Under the pieces are notes generated by a model. It saw only the letters and a program-made list of their open reading frames with translations, was not told the DNA's origin and did no database searches. The translations under genes and the position numbers were made by a program. DNA of 64,000 bases from the NCBI GenBank assembly GCA_947471745.1, contig CANJKZ010000514.1, forward strand, positions 558,001-622,000, in the 5' to 3' direction. Shown here in pieces: positions 34,860 to 45,800 of this stretch. Positions within the stretch are counted from its first letter, which is position 1, and each line of letters begins with the position of its first letter. Source of the DNA: Closterium sp. Naga37s-1 (Eukaryota; Streptophyta; Zygnematophyceae; Desmidiales; Closteriaceae).

Positions 34860-35919
34860 TCACAGCGCCTTGAGAATGTCTTCCGCGCTGCTGTTGGTGA
34901 ACGCGCCGCCCTCTTCGAGGTTGAGCACGGTCACGACGCCGTCGTCCGCCAGCAGCGCGTACCGCCGCGACCGCACGCCCAGCCCCTTGTCCGCCAGATC
35001 CAGGCTCGCGCCCAGCGCGGCGGTGTACACGCCGCTGCCGTCCGCGAGCATCAGCACCTTGCCGGCGGCGTTGACGGAGTCGCCCCAGGCGCGCATGACG
35101 AAGGGGTCGTTGACGGAGACGCACGCGATGGTGTCGACGCCCTTGGCGCGCAGCTCGTCCGCCTTGGCGATGAACCCCGGCAGGTGCTTCTGCGAACACG
35201 TCGGGGTGAACGCGCCTGGCACCGCGAACAGCACCACCTTCTTGCCCTGCGCGGAGGGGGGAGGGGAGGGGGAGCGGGAAATTGGGGGAAAGGGGTGTGA
35301 GGGTGGGTGCAAAGAAGGGAGTGGGGTGGGAATCGACGCGGGTGGGGAGGAACTACGAGGGCGGATTGGGGTTCGCAAGGTTGGGATGAGGCATAACGCG
35401 ATAGACGCAAGTGAGATAATTGAGCAGCCATGGCGTTCGTGCACGCATTGATGCTCATGCGTTGGAGCATTGTCACAGTTCCCGATGAATTCTGGGCTCG
35501 GCGACGAGGTGACTCGGCGACGCAGCTGCGACGCTCATCCGCCCGTTCAATTCCAATTCCTTCGCAATACAAAATGAAAGTCGAGGATGCGACATCCGCG
35601 TTACACACACCTTGGTGAGTGACTCGATAGTGATGGTCTGAAGCGCGCCCTCGGCGTCGAAGTAGGAGAGGCTGCCTTCGGGCAGCTTGTCGCCGACCTT
35701 GATCGTCGCAACCGTCGCCATGTGTCGCCGAGTCGTCTGACCGTGAGCAGGCGTCGCCGAGCGTCGGATGTCGCGGAGGCGAGTGCCGGAGAATCCGGTG
35801 GCTGGGGTACCCTGCTTGAAGGAGGCAGCGGCTGTGTGGAGGGCGGAGGAGCGCGAGATACGCGCGGCACACGCGGCACCGGTCAGTCGCAGTGCAGAGG
35901 ACAAGGTGGCGGCAGCCAT
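34860..35919 (-). CDS. PRXIIE: Type-II peroxiredoxin, plastid PrxIIE-like
   Basis: Two exons on the minus strand, 35919-35611 and 35246-34860, joined in phase 0, give 231 aa. This is a thiol peroxidase that reduces hydrogen peroxide and organic peroxides and is regenerated by glutaredoxin or thioredoxin. The first ~66 residues are rich in Ala, Ser, Thr and Arg with few acids, as in an organelle transit peptide. The mature part has [15 protein letters not shown], then PGAFTPTCS with the peroxidatic Cys120, and Cys145 in [14 protein letters not shown]. The 25-residue spacing is that of type-II enzymes. The tail ([18 protein letters not shown] and [20 protein letters not shown]) is closest to plastid PrxIIE from memory. 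A second Met at residue 67 could give a short cytosolic form. The PrxIIE versus mitochondrial PrxIIF call would need a tree. Confidence 0.93.
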
Positions 35920-36456
35920 AGCTGAACGAGGGAGGAAGTGAGGGGAGCGAGGCGAAGAAGGGGAGGCGACTGACCTGAGGAGTGAGGAACGGAGATCTTG
36001 AATGGAGCGAACGAAATGTCGGAAAAATCAAGAATGGCTCTTCATATAGATGGAATTGTGTTGGTGCTTTGCTCTTGGCGTGGGTGCAAATGAACGAAAT
36101 GCGACAAAGGAATCGAGGCAGACATCTCCTGCTTGCCCACATGGTCGGATTCAGGAAGTTTATTCAAAAGCTGACGTGTTAGTGCCACGCTGTCGCTGCC
36201 TGTATGGCAGCGACCGAGGCTTGCCGCGTGGCTCCATGTGACAGAGATCCCAATTCAATGTACACGTGTTTGCACAATCGATGCCAAAAAGAGCGGGTGC
36301 GTGAAGCTTGCGGAGACATAGTTCTCGCTAAAAGGAACGCATGAATACAAAAAACAGAGTTTGTAGATGAAGTACTCGATATACAGCTGGCAAGAAATTG
36401 CATATACTGCATTCATCTTACATGCTAGACCTAGCCTACTGAACACGATCTAATGG
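35920..36456. other. Spacer between two minus-strand genes
   Basis: This holds the probable promoter of the peroxiredoxin gene (near 35920-36050, purine-rich on the + strand) and the 3' flank of the hydrolase gene, which becomes AT-rich from about 36240. No gene or repeat is seen. Confidence 0.5.
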
Positions 36457-38156
36457 TCATTGTGACCCTAAGAACTCCATTAGCGTTTGCACATATTGCT
36501 CCGAATGAGTCTGAAGCACCTCAGTGCCGGCTGAATTTATGTGGTAGTACTTTCCCTTGCCCATCCGTGACGCTGCCATCATTGTCTCAAACTGGAAGGG
36601 GTCGTCACAGCCCGCCAGGCACAGCACGGGCTGCTGCACCTTGTCTAGCAGATCCCCGTGGTCCACTGCTGCATGTGCCTTGGCGAGCAAATGGCGCGTG
36701 GGCAGTGATTGAAGTCCCTCCATCACCTCTTCAACCTGAGGGTTGGAGAGGTCATGGGAGAACAAAAAACGCAGGACAACGCATGAGCACACAATCAGAC
36801 GACACAAGAAAAAGAGCAGGAAAAAGGTTGTGCAGAAAATGTTTCGAGTGGTTTATGGGTGAGGGGAGGTGACTTACGAGTTGATGAAGAGGCACATGGT
36901 GGGCTGTACTGCGCATCAGCATCTGCTGCACTGCCACCGCCACCACGCTCTGTGGAGCAGCAGCCGCCGCACCATCCCCATCCCCACCCCCCGCGCTTAT
37001 TGCCTGCACGGCAGCTGCGAGCAGCTTGGAGCGCTCGTCCTGCGGCATGACGCCCCACAGCCCCACCCGCCTCACCCGCGCAGGGAACACCGCCGCCATC
37101 TGCAGTGCTAAGCTCGCCCCGAATCCATGGCCAACCTACAGCATGGCGAGAATAGGAAGCAGACGTCGCGAGGAAAGGAGGAGACGGGGTGGGGAACGCG
37201 GTAAGGAGGCGAGCGGACGAGGGTAGGTGAACCGAAATAAGCTTGAGGTGTGCAAAGAAAAAACATCAAACAGAGATGACGAGCAGTTTTTTTTTCTGCA
37301 ACGAGCAGGGATGGGGCGGGTGAAGGAACACCCACGAGGTCGAAGCGTTGCGTGAAGCCGACGTTGATGGCGGCGGCGACGGCGATAGCGCCCATCTCCA
37401 GCATGCTGTAGTCGCGACACGCCGCCGTCGTCTCGCCGCACCCCGGCAGATCCACGGCCAGCGCGCAGCACCCGCGCGCCGCCAGCAGCGGCAGCACAGG
37501 CGCCCACATGGCGGACGATCGCCCCGCGTCGTGCAGCAACACCACCGGATGGCCGGATCCGCATCTGCACACAGCACACGCCACGAACCGCGGCCCACAA
37601 AACGATATGAGACCCAAGCTCTCGTAGCGGGGAGAAAAGCAAAAAACGTTGTGAGTTGTCTCGCAACAGTAGCGTACCTGCGGTAGTGAACCTGACCGCG
37701 CGGTGTTGTCGCATACCCCTTCACGACAGCCGCTGCCTCCGCGCCTCCCATGGCTTGCTCACCCTCCGATTGACTCGCTGCCTGCACCGCTTCTCGTTGC
37801 CGCGCGCCGTCTGGTGTCGCAGGCTCGCTGGAGCACCTTAATCGCTCGTTGTCGCCCGTTCTAACGCCGACCCTCACGCTGCTGCGTTGCGAATCCATGC
37901 TACTACCCGCAGACTCACTCCGCCCTAGTAAAGCCCGCTGGTTAGCGGGAATCAGGTGGGTTGAAAGGAAACCTCCGGCACTGCTGCCACTGTCATCCCG
38001 CTCGCTGTCCGTCCGCGGCCGTTTAGACACCCTACGGTCATCCGGCGCTTCCCGGGAGTGACTCCGCGCCGAGGCACGCGCGGACGGCGAAACATCCAAA
38101 ATTCCGCGGTCGCAGGGAGTGAGGGATGTCCGAGAGGCGGTGATGACTTGATCCAT
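36457..38156 (-). CDS. Alpha/beta-hydrolase-fold protein lacking the usual nucleophile serine
   Basis: Four minus-strand exons, 38156-37678, 37564-37336, 37135-36878 and 36735-36457, with matching phases give 414 aa. Residues 1-150 are low complexity (Ser, Arg, Ala, Glu) and predicted disordered. The hydrolase core follows, with GHPVVLLHDAGRSSAMW (oxyanion region, about 164-180), the nucleophile elbow VGHGFGA (237-243), an acidic residue in LAGCDDPF (Asp366 or 367) and the candidate catalytic His399 in LQTHSEQY. The canonical elbow is G-x-S-x-G. Here the codon at the serine position is GGA, glycine 240. The protein could therefore be a non-catalytic receptor-like or scaffold member, or use another mechanism. 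An Ala/Gly insert sits at about 284-300. Donor choice for exon 2 (ctc|gtgggt) was set by the VGHGFG frame. The substrate is unknown. Confidence 0.8.
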
Positions 38157-39847
38157 GGAGGACGCGGAGCAGCTGACACTTGGACTCGGGAAGGGCAGCG
38201 CGAATCACGGATTCCGATTGCACGAGCTTGGGATCAGATGACTCATATTTGGAAGGCAAACATGGTTGCGTGACGAGGTGGTTAGCAAGTGTGACGATGC
38301 CAGTTTTTGGAAGCTGGAAGAGTGTGAATTGCAGAGATAAGGGCGGTGGAGGTGCTGCAGCAACAAGGTGTCAAATGTAGGTAAGGTTCATGCAGAGAGC
38401 ACAGCTCACATGCCATCTCAGGCTGTTCTGATGGCAATCAGTGAGACACACCTCTCTCTGCCCAACTGCTGCAATGAAAAGCGTGGTGCGCTGTCGCGTG
38501 CCTTCATTGCGCGTGCAGCACTCTGCTGCTCAATGTGGCTGAGATGAAAGGAAGGCTCAGCAATTGGCTGGCGAGGGGTCACTCAACCCAACCCAAACCC
38601 CAATTTTCCTGGTGGGAGTGGCTGAAGGGACTGATTGAAGTTTTTCCCCAGGAACCATCCAGACGGTTCCCCTCACTTCTACGAGTCTATTTGATTAGGA
38701 TGGAATGATGCGGAAAAAATGAAATTTGGTCACGCATTTCCGGACTTTTCTAAGGTCCAGGATGAATAGAAATCCATCGCATGTATATTAAAGTGTGTCT
38801 CTAACTACCGCCCGTGTCCCCTGTAACTACAAGCTGAGGGTATTCTGAAGGATTTATTAAATTTCCCGAAACACGATCACCCTTGACGGAATCACCTCCC
38901 CGTCAAATTTCAGTGTTATGTCAATCGTCGGGACCCACGAGCGTGAAACAAGGCAAAGCCAAAGCACTCTCGTCTGTCGTTAATGTGGAAATGATGAAAC
39001 AGATTCACGTGATGAGCACGCGTGCCGATACTCGAGAACGCGTGTGTGGTGGGTGGTGGTGGTGGGAGGTGGGCCAACTGTATTTTTTTCCCTCGCACAG
39101 TTCCGGTGTGAGTAACCTACCTTTGCGGCCTGTGTCTGCGGTTTAGCCAAACACGGTGGGAAAACAGTACTGCTTTCAATCAGTTTATTAGAGCGGCACA
39201 CATTATGTTCGGACATTCCGTCTGAAGATATGAAGGTGCAAGCACCTTTCAACAGATACAGGTTGTGATCTGAAGCACCCGGTACCTAAAATCGCCCAAT
39301 GGTATTCCGAAATGTAAAAAGGGCTCTGAATCAGGAATTACCTTCAGTTTTCTAGGCCACACTTCATACACAGTTCTGTACAGTCATTGCATGTGGATTG
39401 CCCAGTTTGGAAGAACGGGTTTCCAGAGGGTGGCGCTACACGCCAAAGCCAAATTCACGCGTTCGACAACTCAAATCCGTCCAATATTCCTACCCCATCA
39501 CTTCAAAAAAATATTAGAGTCATTTAAAATTGTTTTTCTGTACTGAAGAAATTCAAATCGTACACTTCAAGCCCGTCAATACACAGTCATGCTTGAGCTA
39601 CTATCCTGAATAGACAGCTCCCTGCCATTGACTGCGAAGGCTGACCCCCAACCCCAAGCCTTGAACCTTGGGATTCTTCCCTGAAACCTCCACAAGCCGA
39701 GATGTCTTTCCTGCCGCAATATTAACGCGTAGGTTGTTGTTTAGTTAGGTCACGCAGTATACTGCGTGCTGATTGATATATTATCCGGAGTTTACGCGTG
39801 GATACCTACGGGTTCCCCTGCGCCAGGACTGTCCGTAGGGAGCAGCC
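38157..39847. other. Divergent intergenic region
   Basis: This lies between the hydrolase gene (-) and UTP20 (+), so it should hold two promoters. From 38600 to 39800 it is AT-richer than the rest, with no protein-like frame. Scattered AT runs occur near 38700 and 39500. I see no tandem repeat, RNA gene or recognisable element. Confidence 0.5.
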
Positions 39848-42800
39848 ATGGCGAAGGATAAGGGCCGGGTGGAGTCGGGGAAACGCAAGCAAGGACGAGA
39901 GTCGAAGAAACAGCATTCGCAGTCCACCCGACGGTTCAGAGTGAGCCATACTCGAAGCTAATATCTCTAGCGCTATAAAACCAGACACGACCAAGTCACA
40001 ACTCGTGTTCAGCAAGGTGTTGTGATGCTCAAACAGCGAATAAGGCTAGTCCAGCGAGAAATTAATAGGTTTGTACGTGAAGAGTGTATGACCTGCACGC
40101 GTTTGCTCAGTTAATGCTGAATCTCAACAAAATCCTCCGACATTCATGCATCCTCGTCTTGTCCCCTGAACCCCAACCCTTTGCGCGCGTCGTTCCTTGC
40201 CCGCGCCCCGCAGTTCAAGAGCTTCACGCGGCAGGTGGAGGAGGCGCAGGTGGATGTCTTCCGCTCGCTCGCGCCCGCGCAGCAGCAGCCCTCCGCCGGC
40301 TGCTCCTCCTTCTTCCAGCAGGCGCTGCTGCACTGGCGGGTCAGTCCCCGCCCTCGCCCTCTCCTTTTCCCCTCACACCCTCGTCGTGTGGATTCCATTT
40401 CTCACCCGCTGCTCCCTATGCCTCTCCATGCCCTCCCATGCCCTCCCATGCCCTCCCATGCCTCCCATGCCTCCCATGCGCTCCCATGCCCCCAATGCCC
40501 CCCCCCCCCAATATCCCCCCATATCCATCATGACCCCCCATAAACCCCCATTACCTCCCATACCCCCAATGCCCCCCCATGCCTCCCCATGCCCTTCCAT
40601 ACCCCCTAATGCCTCCTCCTCCCATCGCCCATCTCCCCCCATTGGTCACCCGCTAATGTCCCCCCATACCCCTTTCTCGCCGTGCACAGGAGCTGAGCGC
40701 AGCGGTGGATTTCAACGAGGTGCACAGCGAGGTGGCGCCGCTGGTGGCGTCGCTGGCGCAGCTGGTGTTCCACCGCCACCGCATCGTGCACGCGCTGCGA
40801 GCACGCCTCTCCATGCGCGCCCTCCTCTCCCTCCCACCCCTCCTCAGGTGCCCACCCCTCTCCTCTCCCCCCTTCGCCTCGCCCCCTCCCCTTCGCTGCT
40901 CTTATTTCACCCTTGTGTATGCATGTGACACTGCCCCTCACGTGCCGCCCCTCACGTGCCGCCACTAGAGCCCCTCTGGTGTCGACGTGGCACCAACATG
41001 TGCGCGTTCATCATTGTTACTCCCCTCCCTCTCCCCCCCTCCCCCTCTCCCCTCCCCAATCTCCCCTCTGCCCTGTCTGCTCTCCTTTCTGCCCTCTCCC
41101 CTTGCCCCTGTCCTGCTGCGCGCATGGGCACAGCCTGCTATCCACACTCGCACGGGACCTGCAGCACGACTTCCTGCCGTGAGTGCTGCCACGCCCGTGC
41201 ACTGCAAGGGGCATGGTGTGACGGAGTGGCAAGGGTTGGGATGTGCTGTGAATGATGTGAGGGCGTGGCGTGCTATGTGAGTAATGGCAAGTTCTCCTCA
41301 CTCATGACGCCTCTCACTGCTAGACTCTAAATCTTGAACCCGAAACCTTAAACCTTGTTTCCACCTTGTCTGTGTCCCGCCACGCCTCTTGCTTTCCAAT
41401 CACTCCTGCTGCTCCCTCGCAGCTTCCTGCCGCTCTGCCTGGACACCTGCTTGCGCCTGCTGCAACAAGGGGCGGACAGAGACGCCGCCGTGCTACAGCA
41501 GGTGAGCCCTCCTGTGCCACTCTCTTCATGCTTCTCAACCAACCTTCGCTTCGTCTCTGAATTCCCCCCCACCCAATTACATTCTCCTCGCTCCTACCCT
41601 CTGTTCTCGCCCCCCGTGCCCCCCCGCCCACCCCCCCCCCCCCCGGTGCTCTTTAGGTGGTGGAGAGTGTGGCGCAGATGGTGAAGCACCTGCGCCACTA
41701 CCTCACACCTGACATCGTCACTCTCCTCAAGTGAGCCGCCTCTTCCCCCTCCCCACCCTCCCCTCCCCTCTCGCTGCATGGCCCTCGCCACGACACCGGC
41801 CTCCTGTCTCTCACCTGCCCTGCCCCGCGCTCGCCTCCTCGCTTGCTGCCAACCCACCCTTTTCCTTCAAACCCCATGATGCTGCTGCTCCGGCCTATCT
41901 TCTTCCCCCCCTCTGCACCCCCCCACCCCTTCACCACCTCTTCCATTTGCCTGCCCCGTCGTGCCTCCTCCTCCGCTCCCCTTCTCCCGCCACTCTTCCC
42001 CCATTCCCCCATATCCCGCTGTGAGCAGGATGACCAAGGCACTGCAGTTCTACCCAGCGGACTATGTGCGTGAGCTGGTGGCGCACAGCCTCGCCTTTGT
42101 GCTGCGCACCCTCCCACCCCTTCACCACCTCTCCCCCCACTCCCCCCCCCTCCCCCCACAACAGGATGACCAAGGCACTGCGGTTCTACCCAGCGGACTA
42201 TGTGCGTGAGCTGGTGGCGCACAGCCTCGCCTTTGTGCTGCGCACTGCTCCGCCCAAACAGATGGCCAGAGGTGCGCAGGGGGGGTGGTTTGGAGCGGAG
42301 GGGGTTGTGGAGTAGGGTTGGGATGGGAGTGGACTGGGGATGGGATTGGGTGCGGTGGGGGGAGAGGGTGTGAGGGGCGTGACAGACACGGCAAGATGGG
42401 AGTGTGAAGGAGAGGAACGGAGTAGTGAAGGAGCACTTCACATGGGGAATGGAGATTAACAGAGGAGCAGGTTAATAGAGGAACGGATGCAGGGGGCAGG
42501 TATCGTGCATGTAAGAAGTGGTTTGCCTCGTGCTGCCAGGCAACATGCGCTCGTCTGCTGCAGTGCATGTACCAAGCCTCTCTGGGTTTGTATGCCTGTA
42601 CGTTGCAATCCAATCCTAGCCAATCCAATCCAATCCTAGCCAATCCAATCCAATACAATCCAATCCAATCCAATCCAATCCAATCCAATCCAATCCAATC
42701 CAATCCAATCCAATCCATATCCTCCATCTCATCCCCGTCCCCCCCTTTCCTCCCTTCCCTTTTCTTCCCTGCCCTCCCTTGACACCCCCAGGCGTGCGGT

Positions 42801-45800
42801 GGGTGCTGGCAGAGGCTCGGGCGGTGGTGAGTGAGGAGAGGGAGAGCGGGGTGGCGCTGCTGCTGGCCAATGCAGCCAAGGGCCCCGCGCACTCGCTGCA
42901 CTCCAAGGCCGCCCCCCTGCTGCTGCGCCTGCTGCTGCTGCCCTCCTCTCTGCGGCCCCCTGCGCTGCTGCTGCTGCAGGGCCAGCGAGGTGAGTGAGCC
43001 CATGGCGTGGGTAGGTGGGGCCACGGGTGAGGTGCGGAGGTGGAGGCGTGTGTTGTGTTGTGGGGCGAATGGGCGTGTGGCTGTGGCGGCTGGGGCTGTG
43101 TGGGGGGGGCCTTTTTCTCTGATGGCGCTCGTGGGAGGTCCCATGATGGTTGAAGAGCGTGGGTGACACGTGGTGAGGTGAGGTGACATGCAAACCCCCT
43201 TCCTTCCCATTCCCCCCTCCTTCTGTGCCCCCCTCCCCATGTCACCCATCCCCTGTCATTCCCTCCAGCTGCTGGTGCTGCTGACGTGGCACTGACAGTT
43301 GTCACCCGTGTGATACGCCTGCTTGCCGCCCACCTCACCCCCGCCACCGCCGCCCCTCTGCTCACCCTGCTCCTCACAACCGCCTCGCAAGCAGTGCAGG
43401 GGGGGCGGGATGGGGGCAAGGCAGACGCGGGTGGGGAGGATGAGGGCAAGGGAGAGGAGCGAGGGGATGGGGAAGAGGGCGAGGAGGGACCCGAAGGGAA
43501 GGAGGGTGGTGTGAGTGGGGGGGGGGGGCGGTGGGAGGAGGCGCGGCGAATAGCAGACGTGGTTCACTTGCTGAATGCAGCGCTGCAGCACCGGCGAGGC
43601 ATGCTGGTGACCCACGTCGCCCCCTTCGTCTCTCTCTCCCTCTCCCTCGCCTCCCACCCTCTCCTCCTCGCCTCCCTCCGTTCCTCGTCCCCCTTGTCCC
43701 AGCTCCCCGCCCCTCCTCACTGCTCTCAGCAGCAGCTGGAAAAGGGAGAGGGGGAGGGGGGGGAGGGGGCAGGGGAAGCAGCAGGCACAGCAGGGGATGC
43801 AGTGGAGGGGGAGGGGCGAGGAGCGGAGGGGGATAAGGTGCAGCGCGAGGTGGTGAGGGAGGTGATGCTGCTGCTGCTGGGGGTGATGAGGAGGGAGCGG
43901 AAGAGGAAGACAGGGCAGGGGGGGGAGGGGCAGGAGCTGGGAGGGGAGGGAGAAGGGGAGGAGGAGATAGCGCGGGCAGTGCCGCGGTGGGAAGTGCTGT
44001 TTGACTGCAGCAATGACACCCTGTGAGTGGTGCTGCTCTAGTGTTTCATCCCCCTCCCATGTCCCCTTAGGCTGACCAACCCTGTCTTGTTCCTGCATTC
44101 CTGCTTTCGCAATGTTCCTTTCTCCAATAAGTGCCCTTTTCCCCTCTCCTCCCCCTCCTCACACCCTCCCCACATCCCCCTCTCCGCCCGCCACTCTCCT
44201 CCTGCCTTGCCCACCATACCCATGCCTATGGTGTTTGGCCTAAACACGTGGCGCTCGGTGCATGGTGCATGGCAGCGTGCTGTGGTTCCTACAACAGCTG
44301 GTACAGCTGTCCCCCCACGTGCTGCGCCTCCTGCTCGCCCCCACCATGCGGTAACCACTCTTTACCTTTCTCCCCCCTACCCATGCACACGTCCCCCGTT
44401 GTTGCTGGGGCCACAGCCTTTCCCTGCACCCATCCACCCGCACTGCTGCACTGCCGTCATGAAGCCATCGCCATGCCATCACACCTCACTATGGCCCCAC
44501 CACCCTCGCCCACCCCCCCCTCTCTCCATTTCTCTTCCCCCCTCCCCTGCAGCGCTCTGAACCGCCTTGCTGCATCACACCCCGCCCCCGTGCTGCTCAT
44601 TTTCCTGGAGCTTGCCGAGAAGCTGCCTGATTGCCTTGCTGACTCCTCGCTGCACCAGGGCAGCATGGGGGGGGCGGGGAAGGCGAGGGGAGGGCTGCAG
44701 CAGCTTGTGGGGGGTCTGGTGGATGGGGGCGTGGTGGGGGGAGAGGAGGGGGAAGGGGAGAAAGAAGGAGAGAGAGGAGGGGAGGAAGTGGGTGAGAAGG
44801 TGAGGGGGAGTGCGAGGCAGGCTCTTGTGTGGGCGGCAGTGCGATGCCTGAAATCATTGCCTGTGATGACGTGGCAAGACAACCTGATGCTGTGCCAGTG
44901 CGTAATCGCTGATGTGTCCCGCCAGCTTGGCACGTCCCTTGACTTGGAGAGTGGAAAAGGAGGCGAGGGGCGAGAAGAAGAGGAGGGCGAGCGGGGAGAG
45001 AAGGGGAGGGTGCGCAAGAGGAGGAAGGGGCAGCAAGGCGAGGAGGGCAGTGAAGGGTCACTTGAGAGGGCAGTAGCTGCTGCCCCCCTCCCTGCTCTAG
45101 CTGCATCCACAGAATCACACCAAAGCCAGCAGAAACAGCAGCAGCAGCAGCAGCAGGAGGCGAGGCGAGCATGGGAGGGGGTGCTGGCAGCAGCGCTGGA
45201 GACCCACTCCTTGCTGCTCTCCTCACACTCTGCCGCCCACCTGCCCCGCCACCTGCCGCTCTACCTCTCTGCCGCCCGCCACCACTGCCGCTCACTGCCC
45301 ATCCTCTCCGCCGTTGCTCTCTTCCTGCAAGCCTTCCCCAGGTGCGCCCCCCTTGGTGCACCCCGTCCGCCCTCGGGCAGCTTATCTCCCCCATGTGTTC
45401 TCTCTCTCACTGCGTTACCATTCGCCATCAGATGTGCGTTGGTGGCCCGTTAGTTGAAAATACCAATTGGCCTCAGATATCCATTTCTCACCTGCTTCTG
45501 TACACTCCTCTCCAATCCACCTGCTCCCTCGTTTCTTCTCGCTTCTCCAGGACCCAAGTGGGTGACACGTCAGCATCTCTGCCCGCCTTCCCGCCTGAGT
45601 TGTCAGCCATCCACATGCCTGCAATGCTTGAGGCGCTACAGGACAATTTCTGCCATCCAGCACGTGAAATGCGGGTGGCATCGTTGCGCATTATCTGTCA
45701 CTTCGCCCCCCTGCTTGTGCGGGTGGGGGGAGAGGGGGGAGAGGCGAGGGGGAGGAGCAAGGGGAAGAGGAGGGCGGAGCAAGCAGCAGGGGGGGCGGTG

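Noticed and set aside
42567-42782. Gln-Ser-Asn-Pro-Ile repeat frame
   Set aside because: It is the pentanucleotide array in a UTP20 intron read in frame. The flanking exons join correctly without it.
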